Shown here one piece after another: positions 16,969-25,667 of a stretch of DNA of 64,000 bases. The stretch comes from Flagellimonas eckloniae (GTDB taxonomy: Bacteria > Bacteroidota > Bacteroidia > Flavobacteriales > Flavobacteriaceae): contig NZ_LCTZ01000002.1 of NCBI RefSeq assembly GCF_001413955.1, positions 2,466,501 through 2,530,500 on the forward strand. The letters are read 5' to 3'. Under the pieces are notes generated by a model that saw only the letters and a program-made list of their open reading frames with translations, did no database searches and was not told the DNA's origin. Both the position numbers and the translations under genes were made by a program. Each line of letters opens with the position of its first letter. The first letter of the stretch is position 1.

Positions 16969-17256
16969 TTAGTTTTTCATGCGCAATTGATGGGGGCTTG
17001 TCTTGGGAATACGTTCTATTATTCCTCTTACCTCCAAATCCAATTTTACCGTCACAATATACCAGAGTACCTTCCCATCAAAACTTTCGGTCAATTGGTC
17101 AACCGCCATATCCCCTAATTTTTCAAAAGTGATGGTTCCATGTTCCTGTACAATCTTTAGGAAAAAGTCTTTAATAAAATCATACCGCCTTTTAAGAATA
17201 TTGACCCCTGCCTTCCCCTGCGGATGTAAGGTCATTATTTTTTCTTCTTTGGACAT
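16969..17256 (-). CDS. Conserved small cytoplasmic protein (DUF6958-like)
   Basis: A 95-residue protein that opens MSKEEKIMTLHPQGKAGVNI and includes KVLWYIVTVKLDLEVRGIIER, a pattern I associate with the DUF6958 family of flavobacteria. The helix content and the VTVKLDLEVRGIIERIP strand-like end suggest a winged-helix fold, but no function is known to me. There is no signal peptide or membrane segment. Its stop lies 5 bp from the stop of the convergent rubredoxin-tailed gene. It trails the sigma-factor operon by 36 bp and might be read through from it. Confidence 0.65.
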   Translation of the reverse strand: MSKEEKIMTLHPQGKAGVNILKRRYDFIKDFFLKIVQEHGTITFEKLGDMAVDQLTESFDGKVLWYIVTVKLDLEVRGIIERIPKTSPHQLRMKN

Positions 17257-17292
17257 CTTGTCTTATTTAATCAACAAGGTAAAAAAATACCT

Positions 17293-18126
17293 CTATTTTT
17301 TAATGACTCTTCCATCACTAGATACTAGTTGTCTTATAATTTCGGCATCTCCCTTGTAATACAGTCTACTATCCGAATTCGCCTCAACATCTATAGTATT
17401 TGAAACCGTAAGATAGGCATCACTATCTGCCGATAATTTAATTTTTAAATCAGTTATATACAACCCATAATCCTCTAGATTACTATCAGAAGATAGTGTT
17501 GCGTCCAGATTTTCGATGACCCCATCTACATCAACAGAAGCATCTGAAGACAGCTTTATCGTAGTTTCATCTATTTCTACTTCACCATCCAAAGCTGCAC
17601 CTGAAGATAGACTCATGTGCGCCTCAGTTGCTTTTATATAAATAAGTGCCTTGCTATCAGATGATGCTATGAAGTCAAAATTGTCAGTGGTGATGTCCCC
17701 TTCAAAATAGGCATCGGAACTAAGGTCAATGGACACATTTTGTGTTTCAAGAGGTGAGTCTAAAAATATGGCAGCATCCGATGATGCCTTAAAACTGGTA
17801 ATATTCCGCGTTGTAATAAACAAGTTTAAGGTTTCCTTCCCTTTCACATTCAAATTATTATCCAATTTAACCGTTAGTTTTCCACCCTCCTTATACACAT
17901 TGATCTTTTCAAAAAGATTATCATTAGCTTCTATGCTTACACTTTCCTCGGTTTCAGAAAAAGTAACATAAGCTTTAAAATCTGTAGCTATCGATAAGGC
18001 CGTAATATCATCAAAGTCGTATTCCCGTGTGGATACTTCATCTGAAACTCTTATGGTTTCGTAAGAACAGGAAGTCACAAATAGGCATGTCGCCAAAATA
18101 AAAGTGATTTTTTTGATTACTATCAT
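17293..18126 (-). CDS. GIN-domain (DUF2807) surface lipoprotein
   Basis: A 277-residue lipoprotein. ATG 18126 was chosen because it gives the signal MIVIKKITFILATCLFVTSC with a lipobox ending in Cys; the longer frame to 18201 has no signal. The body is the head-GIN domain of putative adhesins, a right-handed beta-helix-like repeat. The motif Ser-Ser-Asp or Ser-Ala-Asp recurs at least eight times at intervals of roughly 15-25 residues, as expected for turns of a ladder. It starts 16 bp after the TonB receptor and is probably the last gene of the ECF sigma operon. A cell-envelope surface role is likely; the ligand is unknown. Confidence 0.82.
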   Translation of the reverse strand: MIVIKKITFILATCLFVTSCSYETIRVSDEVSTREYDFDDITALSIATDFKAYVTFSETEESVSIEANDNLFEKINVYKEGGKLTVKLDNNLNVKGKETLNLFITTRNITSFKASSDAAIFLDSPLETQNVSIDLSSDAYFEGDITTDNFDFIASSDSKALIYIKATEAHMSLSSGAALDGEVEIDETTIKLSSDASVDVDGVIENLDATLSSDSNLEDYGLYITDLKIKLSADSDAYLTVSNTIDVEANSDSRLYYKGDAEIIRQLVSSDGRVIKK

Positions 18127-18142
18127 GATGTTTGTTTTTTGA

Positions 18143-20485
18143 TTAAAATTCAATTCTGTAATTGAGTAATGGCAGGAGTTCCAATTGATATTCCGTTTCA
18201 ATCATCCTTGTTTGGGTGTTGAAAAATTCTTCGTCAACGTTAAGTCTGTTGGTCACATTTTGAATATCCAATGAAATGATATGGGCAACTTTGGGTCGGT
18301 TTATCCTATACGAGAAACTGGCATCAATTCTCCAATAGTCATCAAACTGCAATGCGTTTCTTTGATCTTGAAGTAATCGCACAAAGCCCGTATCATCAAA
18401 ATAATCCAAATCGACAGGGGTGCCTCTTTTACCACCATTCCATAAAACCTTTGCATTGACCCCAAAAATGTTGTTCCCATTCTTTCCTGCCTTAAACTCC
18501 TTACCTCCAACAACATTGAAGGTATAGTTGGCATTGTAACGACTGTCATACCAATTGCCATCAGCAGCACGGTATTGTGAATCAAAAAGTGAGCTCGTAA
18601 CCAAAAAATAATATTGGTTTGAAAAGAATTTCTCCAAGGTCAGTTCCAATCCATAATTTCTGGCTTTCCCCGAGTCCGTGAGTTCTCTTTCTATAAATTG
18701 ACCATTTAAAAAGGAATCTGTAAAATTTGAATCTGCTGCCACAGCAACTTTGTTCAAGTCTTGGTAATAGACTTCTAGCTTTAGATGACCGTTTTTAAGA
18801 ATTCGCCAGTCATAACCTAATACATAGTGCATGGCCCTCATTAAATCCAGATTCGTATTTGGCGTGCTAGCATTTCCCTGTCCATCACCAATTTCAATAA
18901 AGTATTGATTTAATGGCATTCGCCTGGAGTGCAATCCAATTCCAGCACTCAGCGTATGTTTTGGAGAAATTTGATATTCAATTCCACCCCGTGGTTCAAG
19001 CACAAAATCATTGTTCACAGAAAATGACGAGGCATGAAGTCCAAAGGTTGTGGAGAGTTTTTCAGTAAATCGGTATTTGGCTTGGGAGAAAAATTGGAGA
19101 AATGTACCATTGCCTTCCGAGTCAACTAAAGTTATGGCATTGTCATTCAGTATTTCGTCCGTTAAAACATCATAGGACAATCTACTATACACAAGTCCTG
19201 TCTTTAGAGTTGTTCTTGCATTGAACTTTTGATTTAGGTTTACGCTCAAACGAAGCGCATTGTTTCTTAAAATATCGCGTTCCTGCAAAAAATCATCGTT
19301 TGTCGTATTGTCCAACGAAAAAACATAATCACTTTGGTTTCCAGAAAAGGACAGGGCCCCGTCCAATGAAGTATTGGTGCTAAAAAAATGCTTGAGGTTA
19401 AGGCCGCCCATATAGGTTTTTGACTCAAAGAATTCATCTTCCACCAAAACCGGACTTATCTGCTCCGCATTATCCTGATTATCCTCACTAAATCCACCAA
19501 TTCCCCAAAACGACAAGTTTGTTTTTTCTCCTATTGGCAGGTTTAGCTTAAGCGCAAGATCCTGAAAGGTGGGCACTGAGCCTTCTGAGACTTCTATAAT
19601 GTTGTTCAAGATGGTCAAGGTAGAATATCTGTAGTTGACCAAATAAGATCCTTTGTAATTTTTGGAGAAAGGCCCTTCAATGGCCAAGTCAGTCCCCAAA
19701 ACACCAAATTGAAACGCATACTCCGCTTTTTCAGCATTTCCGTTTCGCAGCTTGATATCAAAAACTCCTGAGGTTGCATTACCATATTCCGCTGGGAAAG
19801 CTCCGGTAAAAAAATCGGAATTGCCCAGCATATTGGTGCTCAACAGACTTATTGCTCCAGGCGAATAGCCTTCCTCAGAAAAATGATTGGGTTCAGGAAC
19901 CTCTACCCCTTCAATTTTCCACAGTAGTTGGTTTGGCGCATTACCCCTGATCACAATTTCATTGGTGGTGTCATCAGAATTGGTAACACCTGCGAAAGAA
20001 AGTGCCATTCTTGCAGGATCGCTAATACTTGCAGGAAAGCGTTTGGTCTCTTCTACACCAAATGACCGTGCACTTACCGTTGCCAATTTATTATTGGGCT
20101 TAATTTGATCTTTGCGTGCTGAGACAACAATTTCCCCTAACTGATTCAAGGATTCCGTGAGTCGTATACTTAGATTGATTTCTTTGGCAGAACCAACTAA
20201 AACTTGTGAAACCAGAGCATCTTCATATCCCAAATAACTACAACTGAAAGATTGTCGGCCTACAGGGACATTCTCCATTGTGAAAAATCCTTGGGCATTT
20301 GTTATTACACCTAGTTGTGGTTCTGAATCAATGAGAATAATTGTGGCTCCCATTAAAGGACTTCCTGTTACAATATCGGTCACTTTTCCTTTAACAGTTT
20401 GCTTTAGATCTTGACCATATCCAAGAAGTACAGATGTAAAAAATAAACCCAAGAACAAAAAGGCATTAATTTTTGATTTTTTCAT
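18143..20485 (-). CDS. TonB-dependent outer-membrane receptor with carboxypeptidase-D-like domain
   Basis: A 780-residue receptor: signal peptide (MKKSKINAFLFLGLFFTSVLLGYG), CarboxypepD_reg-like beta-sandwich (about 30-115, VKGKVTDIVTGSPLMGATI), plug domain (about 130-245, with EIVIRGNAPNQLLWKIEGVEVP) and a 22-strand-type barrel ending in NYRIEF, where a terminal Phe suits BAM recognition. There is no STN signalling domain, so the ECF sigma factor of the operon is probably not controlled by a FecA-like transmembrane relay through this protein. The substrate cannot be told; no SusD partner is present. It sits 16 bp after the 53-residue gene. Confidence 0.88.
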   Translation of the reverse strand: MKKSKINAFLFLGLFFTSVLLGYGQDLKQTVKGKVTDIVTGSPLMGATIILIDSEPQLGVITNAQGFFTMENVPVGRQSFSCSYLGYEDALVSQVLVGSAKEINLSIRLTESLNQLGEIVVSARKDQIKPNNKLATVSARSFGVEETKRFPASISDPARMALSFAGVTNSDDTTNEIVIRGNAPNQLLWKIEGVEVPEPNHFSEEGYSPGAISLLSTNMLGNSDFFTGAFPAEYGNATSGVFDIKLRNGNAEKAEYAFQFGVLGTDLAIEGPFSKNYKGSYLVNYRYSTLTILNNIIEVSEGSVPTFQDLALKLNLPIGEKTNLSFWGIGGFSEDNQDNAEQISPVLVEDEFFESKTYMGGLNLKHFFSTNTSLDGALSFSGNQSDYVFSLDNTTNDDFLQERDILRNNALRLSVNLNQKFNARTTLKTGLVYSRLSYDVLTDEILNDNAITLVDSEGNGTFLQFFSQAKYRFTEKLSTTFGLHASSFSVNNDFVLEPRGGIEYQISPKHTLSAGIGLHSRRMPLNQYFIEIGDGQGNASTPNTNLDLMRAMHYVLGYDWRILKNGHLKLEVYYQDLNKVAVAADSNFTDSFLNGQFIERELTDSGKARNYGLELTLEKFFSNQYYFLVTSSLFDSQYRAADGNWYDSRYNANYTFNVVGGKEFKAGKNGNNIFGVNAKVLWNGGKRGTPVDLDYFDDTGFVRLLQDQRNALQFDDYWRIDASFSYRINRPKVAHIISLDIQNVTNRLNVDEEFFNTQTRMIETEYQLELLPLLNYRIEF

Positions 20486-20501
20486 TGGTTCATCTAAAAA
20501 G

Positions 20502-20663
20502 TTAGCGAAGTTCTTTTTCCAATTGCAATACTGGAATCCAATAGAAGTTTATTACGGACCATTCATCAGCTTCAACGTTTTGTGAACTTCGCACAAATAC
20601 TGACCCATTTTCAGTAAACACATGTCTGGAGGAAAGGCCTTTGGTTTTTGGTTCGTTATTCAT
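20502..20663 (-). CDS. 53-residue small protein, translationally coupled
   Basis: A short frame begins at ATG 20661-20663 inside the last codons of the upstream barrel gene (8-nt overlap) and ends at TAA 20502, 16 bp before the receptor start. The product begins MNNEPKTKGLSSRHVF and ends FYWIPVLQLEKELR, is soluble and has no signal. The overlap and tight fit in an otherwise gene-free 170-bp gap support a real gene. I do not recognise the family and assign no function. Confidence 0.55.
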   Translation of the reverse strand: MNNEPKTKGLSSRHVFTENGSVFVRSSQNVEADEWSVINFYWIPVLQLEKELR

Positions 20664-21315
20664 CACGTAAATGCTTTTTATAACGATTTCTCCCCATATT
20701 GAAAATGCCCACTTTTATACCGAAACCAGCAGAAAATCCATTGATGTTTTTTATTCTATTTGGTGCCAAATCTATTTTACTTGAGAACCTGTATCGTGCC
20801 CCAATTTCCAATTGTACATATCTAGAAATATTATACAAAACATTTATTCCTGGCTCCACTACAAATACCTCATCCCAATCATTTCTATCAAAATCGATAT
20901 CAATATCTCGATTGTTATCCTCAACATAGACCACTGCCCCAGCCCCAACAAGTATGGGAAATGAAAGGTTAACCTTTGAGCGTCCAAATAATATAGGTTC
21001 AACATGGAGCCCTGCATACCCCCCGGCAAAGTCCAAGGTTTCAAAAGTATCAATCCTCAAATCTTGCTGCGAATAAAAACCAACGGCGGCAAAACCAACT
21101 TCAAATTGTCTATTTGCAACATAGGCAACTTTAAAAACTCCATTATAGGTGCTTTCTCCGTCAATTTCACCTAAATAGGTTCCTAGTCCGAAGTAAACTC
21201 CATGAACCACATTGCTTCTGTCATTAAACTCGATATAGTTATCATCTTCTTCTGTTTGTGCCCAAGAGATAAAGCTTAAAAGCAGTATTGGAAGCAGGAA
21301 TTTATTCTGTTTCAT
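20656..21315 (-). CDS. Outer-membrane beta-barrel-like protein of ECF operon
   Basis: A 219-residue protein from ATG 21315, which gives signal peptide MKQNKFLLPILLLSFISWA; a longer frame reaches 21369. Alternating-hydrophobicity strands (VVHGVYFGLGTYLGEI, FKVAYVANRQFEVGFAAVGFY, YVQLEIGARYRFSSKI, FSAGFGIKVGIF) suggest an 8-stranded outer-membrane barrel. After the last strand a basic tail (GRNRYKKHLRDE) projects, unusual for BAM substrates. No specific function is recognised. It lies between the DUF4097-like gene (90 bp upstream) and the 53-residue gene it overlaps. Confidence 0.72.
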   Translation of the reverse strand: MKQNKFLLPILLLSFISWAQTEEDDNYIEFNDRSNVVHGVYFGLGTYLGEIDGESTYNGVFKVAYVANRQFEVGFAAVGFYSQQDLRIDTFETLDFAGGYAGLHVEPILFGRSKVNLSFPILVGAGAVVYVEDNNRDIDIDFDRNDWDEVFVVEPGINVLYNISRYVQLEIGARYRFSSKIDLAPNRIKNINGFSAGFGIKVGIFNMGRNRYKKHLRDE

Positions 21316-21405
21316 TTTTCTTGTCAAGGCTGTCGTATTAAAGACAATCATAGTTTTTAAAAGTTGCATGGTTTTTGATTTTTTTGATTTGATGAATACT
21401 ATTTT

Positions 21406-22494
21406 TTAATCTGTTAGGACAATAACTCCTTTTATCCCATTTAAAGAGAAATCGCCACGTTCTCCGGAACCATAGGACGCCGAAATATCCCTAATCTTTT
21501 TTCCGGCATTGGTAACATTTGTTCTAATATTGGCAAAAGACTTTGGAACTCTTAGGAGTCCCTGCTCCAGGGTTGCTTTAAAGTTAAATGCAAGACCTGA
21601 AATGTTCATGTTTATATCTGAGGATTCTTGAACAATGTCTATTTCTGGTTTAGAATCAAGGAAATGATGAATTTCCACTTCGGCAATTCGAAGGGTTAAA
21701 AACATTTCATCTCCAATGGTATTAATATCAACATTGGAAAATTTAAAGTCGCCCCGCATACTTCCAATTTTAAACAGGTTCACCTCATCTTTACTCGAAT
21801 ACAGCTCTAGGTTTGCTACTTCATCCAATTTCACATCGCTCCCATTACTGATTATTTTCAATTTTTGGGCATCTTCTATATCAATACTCCCATTGCTCAT
21901 TTTAATATTTCCATAGCCTATTTTGCCACAGTTCAATTTTCCAAAGCGCATATCAATTTTTATGGTTGAAACATCTTCATTAATCCAGATATCACCATGT
22001 TGTACATTGGCTTCCAAATCTCCATTCCAGTTGGCTATAATTACATCTCCAAACCTGTTTGTAATATCGAGTTCTGCATTTACGGGCAGGTAAACCTTAT
22101 AATCAATTTGGATATTGGATTTATCAAAATCAAACGGATTGGCCTTGTTAAAATATCTAGAAAATACACTGGTACTGCGATCCGCTATTTCTGACGTAAC
22201 CCGAATAAAATCTCCTGCCGCTGTAATTTTAGGCTGAATCCTATCCAATAACTTCTTGGCATTTTCGTCCTTTCTGTGGGTCACTTTTATAGCAATCTCT
22301 ACCTTCATTTGGTTTTTGGCCCATCCATTGACAACCACATCGCCATACTTATTCTCTATCTGCAATGTTCCCGTAGAGGGCAGTTCATGCGTCTTTTCCC
22401 ATTGTTTGGAACGCTCGCTCTGAGCCATAGCCATAAAAGCGCTGAAGCATAGTAGTGCACTGAGCACTATTTTTTTATAGTATGTAGCCTTCAT
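21406..22494 (-). CDS. Secreted DUF4097/DUF4098-like beta-helix protein
   Basis: A 362-residue protein from ATG 22494 (other in-frame ATGs at 22506 and 22542 precede it), chosen for the signal MKATYYKKIVLSALLCFSAFMAMA. The mature part has ladder-like turns such as LQIENKYGDVVVNGW, LDITNRFGDVIIANW and LEANVQHGDIWINE, each repeating an x-G-D-[VI]-x-[VI] pattern. This is characteristic of the DUF4097 adhesin-like family. The start overlaps the anti-sigma-like gene by 20 bp, so they are translated from one mRNA. It is likely periplasmic or surface exposed. Function of the family is not established. Confidence 0.78.
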   Translation of the reverse strand: MKATYYKKIVLSALLCFSAFMAMAQSERSKQWEKTHELPSTGTLQIENKYGDVVVNGWAKNQMKVEIAIKVTHRKDENAKKLLDRIQPKITAAGDFIRVTSEIADRSTSVFSRYFNKANPFDFDKSNIQIDYKVYLPVNAELDITNRFGDVIIANWNGDLEANVQHGDIWINEDVSTIKIDMRFGKLNCGKIGYGNIKMSNGSIDIEDAQKLKIISNGSDVKLDEVANLELYSSKDEVNLFKIGSMRGDFKFSNVDINTIGDEMFLTLRIAEVEIHHFLDSKPEIDIVQESSDINMNISGLAFNFKATLEQGLLRVPKSFANIRTNVTNAGKKIRDISASYGSGERGDFSLNGIKGVIVLTD

Positions 22495-23017
22495 AATCCG
22501 TTTCATTTTTAGAAGCATTGATCTGTTTAAGTAAATTCTCAATCAATTCAATACGCTTTTTATAATTGTTCACAATGGCCTCCAATACCAGCTCATTGTC
22601 CAAATTGTTCTGCATTTCCAGTTTTAATTGTTCATATTCATCATCTAACTCATCCATAAAAGACAAAAACTCTTCTTTATCATTTGCGGCAAGGGCAGGA
22701 TGATTTTTCACCAATTGAACCTGTTGATGTACCAAGTTCTTGTAGTACATATCAATATCCAATAGCTCTTCGCTTGCATAACCTTCACCCACTTGAGAAG
22801 CTGGATTGCCGACTAACAAAAAGGCCGTTAATGATAATCCCATTAACAGGATAATGGAGGCAGCCACTCGAAGTTTACGAGATTTCCATAAAGGAATTAC
22901 CTTACCCTTTTCATCATCCAATTGAGGTGCTATTTCTTTCCATAGCTTATCCTTATCCACTTTGTGAACATTAAATGCCTCTTTGTTTTCCCTAATGTGT
23001 TTTTCAAAATTGTCCAT
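22475..23017 (-). CDS. Membrane anti-sigma-like protein
   Basis: A 180-residue single-pass protein: a cytoplasmic N-terminus of about 48 residues (MDNFEKHIRENKEAFNVHKVDKDKLWKEI), a membrane helix at about 49-70, and a periplasmic helical part (about 75-175) rich in Glu/Gln/Leu that could form a coiled coil. Its start codon shares one base with the stop of the sigma factor gene (TAATG). Topology and tight coupling to an ECF sigma are those of an anti-sigma factor, but I see no zinc-binding HxxxCxxC motif, so it is not a ZAS-type anti-sigma. Confidence 0.72.
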   Translation of the reverse strand: MDNFEKHIRENKEAFNVHKVDKDKLWKEIAPQLDDEKGKVIPLWKSRKLRVAASIILLMGLSLTAFLLVGNPASQVGEGYASEELLDIDMYYKNLVHQQVQLVKNHPALAANDKEEFLSFMDELDDEYEQLKLEMQNNLDNELVLEAIVNNYKKRIELIENLLKQINASKNETDYEGYIL

Positions 23018-23577
23018 TACAACTCATTTACAATTTTAACTAGTTTCTTTTTTGCCCTGTGGTATTGCGACTTGGAGGTTGAGGTTGATATCCTCAAAAT
23101 TTCTCCAATTTCCGCATGGTCATACCCCTCTATGAGATAGAGAGTAATAATTTGTCTATATCCCTCTGGTAATTGACCCAATCCAATTTTTATTTTCTCT
23201 ATTTCCAAAGGTTCAATTGCATTCACCTCATCATCTTCTATAACTTCTCCCTCACTTTCCAAGGAAGACAATAACAATCGCTTTGTTTTTAGATGGTTGA
23301 TGCTCCGATTGATTACAATTCGTTTTAACCAGGCACCGAAAGTGCTTTCAAACCTGAACGTATCCATTTTTTTAAAGGCCTCAACAAAACTCTCCTGCAA
23401 CACGTCCTCCGCATCTTCCCGTATGGTCAATAAACGCATAGCAACATTGAACATAGCATCCACATAGAGCCCATACAACTGATATTGGGCATTGCGGTCT
23501 CCCTGTTTGCTTTGCTCTATTAAAGCTTGATGCGTAAAACGTACGTTTGCTTCCAAAAATTCTGGACGGTTATTCAA
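23017..23577 (-). CDS. ECF-family RNA polymerase sigma factor
   Basis: A 186-residue sigma-70 family protein with region 2 (about 30-95: YQLYGLYVDAMFNVAMRLL, then DAEDVLQESFVEAFKKMDTF) and region 4 (about 130-183: LPEGYRQIITLYLIEGYDHAEIGEIL and the STSTSKSQYHRAKKKL recognition helix). An acidic linker rich in Glu/Asp joins them. It leads a run of minus-strand genes (anti-sigma-like, two beta-helix surface proteins, a barrel, a TonB receptor), which are probably its own regulon. The signal is unknown, presumably envelope-related. I found no clear promoter in the 83 bp before the next hairpin. Confidence 0.93.
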   Translation of the reverse strand: MNNRPEFLEANVRFTHQALIEQSKQGDRNAQYQLYGLYVDAMFNVAMRLLTIREDAEDVLQESFVEAFKKMDTFRFESTFGAWLKRIVINRSINHLKTKRLLLSSLESEGEVIEDDEVNAIEPLEIEKIKIGLGQLPEGYRQIITLYLIEGYDHAEIGEILRISTSTSKSQYHRAKKKLVKIVNEL

Positions 23578-23659
23578 TGACGGCTAAAAATAATCCTTAT
23601 TCATCTATTCCAAAGACAATAGAAAAATGCAAAGGTTGCACTGAAACTTATTTTAACTA

Positions 23660-23690
23660 AAAAAACCTTCAACTTTCGTTGAAGGTTTTA
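23660..23690 (-). terminator. Strong terminator after the OmpA-family gene
   Basis: A perfect 12-bp stem (23662-23673 with 23678-23689) closed by a 4-nt loop, followed on the minus strand by a run of T. It ends the adhesin-PorP/SprF-OmpA transcript 27 bp after its last stop codon and isolates the sigma operon. Confidence 0.85.
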
Positions 23691-23716
23691 AGCTTGAGTT
23701 AGTTTTTGGATGGTTA

Positions 23717-25666
23717 TTATTCCATTTTAACTATGATAAATTCTGATCTTCGGTTAACATCGTGCTCTTCATTGGTGCACCGAACCCCATTGCCGCATTG
23801 GTTCAATAACACCTTCTCTCCATAACCAATTGCACTTTCTAATCGGTTTGACTCAATACCTTGTGAGATAATATAATTTCCCGTTGCCTTTGCTCTTTTA
23901 TCGGAAAGGGTTTCATTGTAGCGATCACTACCTCTGGAGTCCGTATGCGCTTCAATTTTGATGACCATTTTTGGGTATTCCTTCATTACCTCAACAATCT
24001 TATTTAACTCCTGTGCAGCATCTGGACGAATATCAGCCTTATTCAAATCAAAATAAATATTGTCTATTTTAATTTTTAGCACCCCATTTTCACGAACAAT
24101 AAGTTTATTCAATTCTTTTGTAATCTCCAAAGGAACTGTATTTATAAAATCTTTTTCAGTAGTAGTACCAAAGGCTTTTTCATTTGGCAAAAAGCCTTGT
24201 TTGTTTATTTTGATGTTGTACTCTGCCTCACAATCCAAAACCACATCAAAACTAAATGCTCCATATGGATCTGTTGCTGTTTTTCCCAAAGACGTTCCAT
24301 CTACCGAGAAAAGTTCAACATTTACATTTACTATGGGCTGCGCATTGGCCTTTCTAATAACACTACCCTTTACGGTTTGTTCGCAAGCTTCTTCCAAGCG
24401 TTGGAACGAATAAATATCATCATCTCCTTTGCCTCCTTCTCTATTGGAAGAGAAATAACCTCTGTCCGAAGCTTCATTTACAATATATGCAAAGTCGTCC
24501 CGGTTGCTGTTCAAAGGTTTCCCAAGATTATTTGGTGTACCAAATCCGTTTCGCCCCAATTCGCTTTCAAAAACATCCAAACCTCCCAGTCCTAAATGTC
24601 CATCAGAAGCAAAGTATAGTTTTTCATCTGTTACATAGGGGAACATTTCCCTTCCACTGGTGTTTATAGTTGGGCCAAGGTTCTTTGGTTGTGAAAAGCT
24701 TCCATCCTTGTAGATTTCAACCATAAAGATATCGGTGTTCCCTATACTTCCCGGCATATCGGAAACGAAGAAAAGGAATTGCCCATCTGGACTTAAAGCG
24801 GGCTGACCCACGGAATATTCTTCACTGTTAAAAGAGACCTCTGTTGCAGCTGTCCACTCACCTCCTTGAAGTTGGGATGTATACATTTTCAAATGGTTGG
24901 TACCTTCACCATCCCTTCCTAAATTTTGATTGGAATAATTGTTTCTTGTAAAATAAATTTTATTTCCTTCTGGAATAAATGCGGCCACTGCCTCATGATA
25001 TCTTGTATTCAAGATTTCGGAAAATTGGACAACTTCAGCTAAATCTGAACCCAAATCATTGGTGTCCGCCATAAAGAAATCCAAATAAGGTTGCTTATTC
25101 CATTCATAGACACTAGTTTCAAATCGTAATGAATCACGACTTGATGAGAACACAATTTTATCCTTGTAATACATCGGACCAAAATCTGCTACGGGCGTAT
25201 TGATAGCTAAATTTGAGATATAGAATTGGGGTTGCCTGTTCAACAACTCATCCAATGCTTCGTCATTGTTCTTCAATTGCGCTACCTCATACTCTGACAT
25301 ATCGCGTTTTTGACTATAAATTTTCATAATAGCCTTTGCCAGTTTGTAATTTCCAATTCCTTTTAAGGAGTGCACATATCTGAAAGCATATTTAGGTTCC
25401 AACACTTTTTCATACTTGGAAAATAACTGTCCGTACCATTTGGCAGCGTTTTCCATATCCGTATTAAGGAAATAACAATCTCCGAGGCGTTCCAACACAT
25501 GTTGTGAATCGTCCCCTTTTTGAACAATGGTTTCATATTGTTTTGCCGCCCTTACATAAAGTAGATTTTCAAAATTGATATCTGCATCATTGTACTTTAA
25601 TTGGGCTTGTGCTATACAGGCCAAAAGTGAAAAAAGTACGATTATGTTTGTTTTTATTGCTCTCAT
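23717..25666 (-). CDS. OmpA-family protein with PD40-type repeats (gliding/T9SS-associated)
   Basis: A 649-residue protein from ATG 25666, which gives the signal MRAIKTNIIVLFSLLACIAQA; the frame upstream to 25744 overlaps the previous gene. Order: TPR-like helical region (about 25-150), WD40-like PD40 beta-propeller repeats (about 170-430, e.g. GQPALSPDGQFLFFVSD and SGREMFPYVTDEKLYFASDG), carboxypeptidase-D-like sandwich (about 445-525), and C-terminal OmpA peptidoglycan-binding domain (about 540-649, IKIEAHTDSRGSDRYNETLSDKRA). This architecture is standard beside PorP/SprF genes, where it anchors the surface apparatus to the cell wall. It sits 1 bp after its partner gene. Confidence 0.9.
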   Translation of the reverse strand: MRAIKTNIIVLFSLLACIAQAQLKYNDADINFENLLYVRAAKQYETIVQKGDDSQHVLERLGDCYFLNTDMENAAKWYGQLFSKYEKVLEPKYAFRYVHSLKGIGNYKLAKAIMKIYSQKRDMSEYEVAQLKNNDEALDELLNRQPQFYISNLAINTPVADFGPMYYKDKIVFSSSRDSLRFETSVYEWNKQPYLDFFMADTNDLGSDLAEVVQFSEILNTRYHEAVAAFIPEGNKIYFTRNNYSNQNLGRDGEGTNHLKMYTSQLQGGEWTAATEVSFNSEEYSVGQPALSPDGQFLFFVSDMPGSIGNTDIFMVEIYKDGSFSQPKNLGPTINTSGREMFPYVTDEKLYFASDGHLGLGGLDVFESELGRNGFGTPNNLGKPLNSNRDDFAYIVNEASDRGYFSSNREGGKGDDDIYSFQRLEEACEQTVKGSVIRKANAQPIVNVNVELFSVDGTSLGKTATDPYGAFSFDVVLDCEAEYNIKINKQGFLPNEKAFGTTTEKDFINTVPLEITKELNKLIVRENGVLKIKIDNIYFDLNKADIRPDAAQELNKIVEVMKEYPKMVIKIEAHTDSRGSDRYNETLSDKRAKATGNYIISQGIESNRLESAIGYGEKVLLNQCGNGVRCTNEEHDVNRRSEFIIVKME

Positions 25667-25667
25667 C

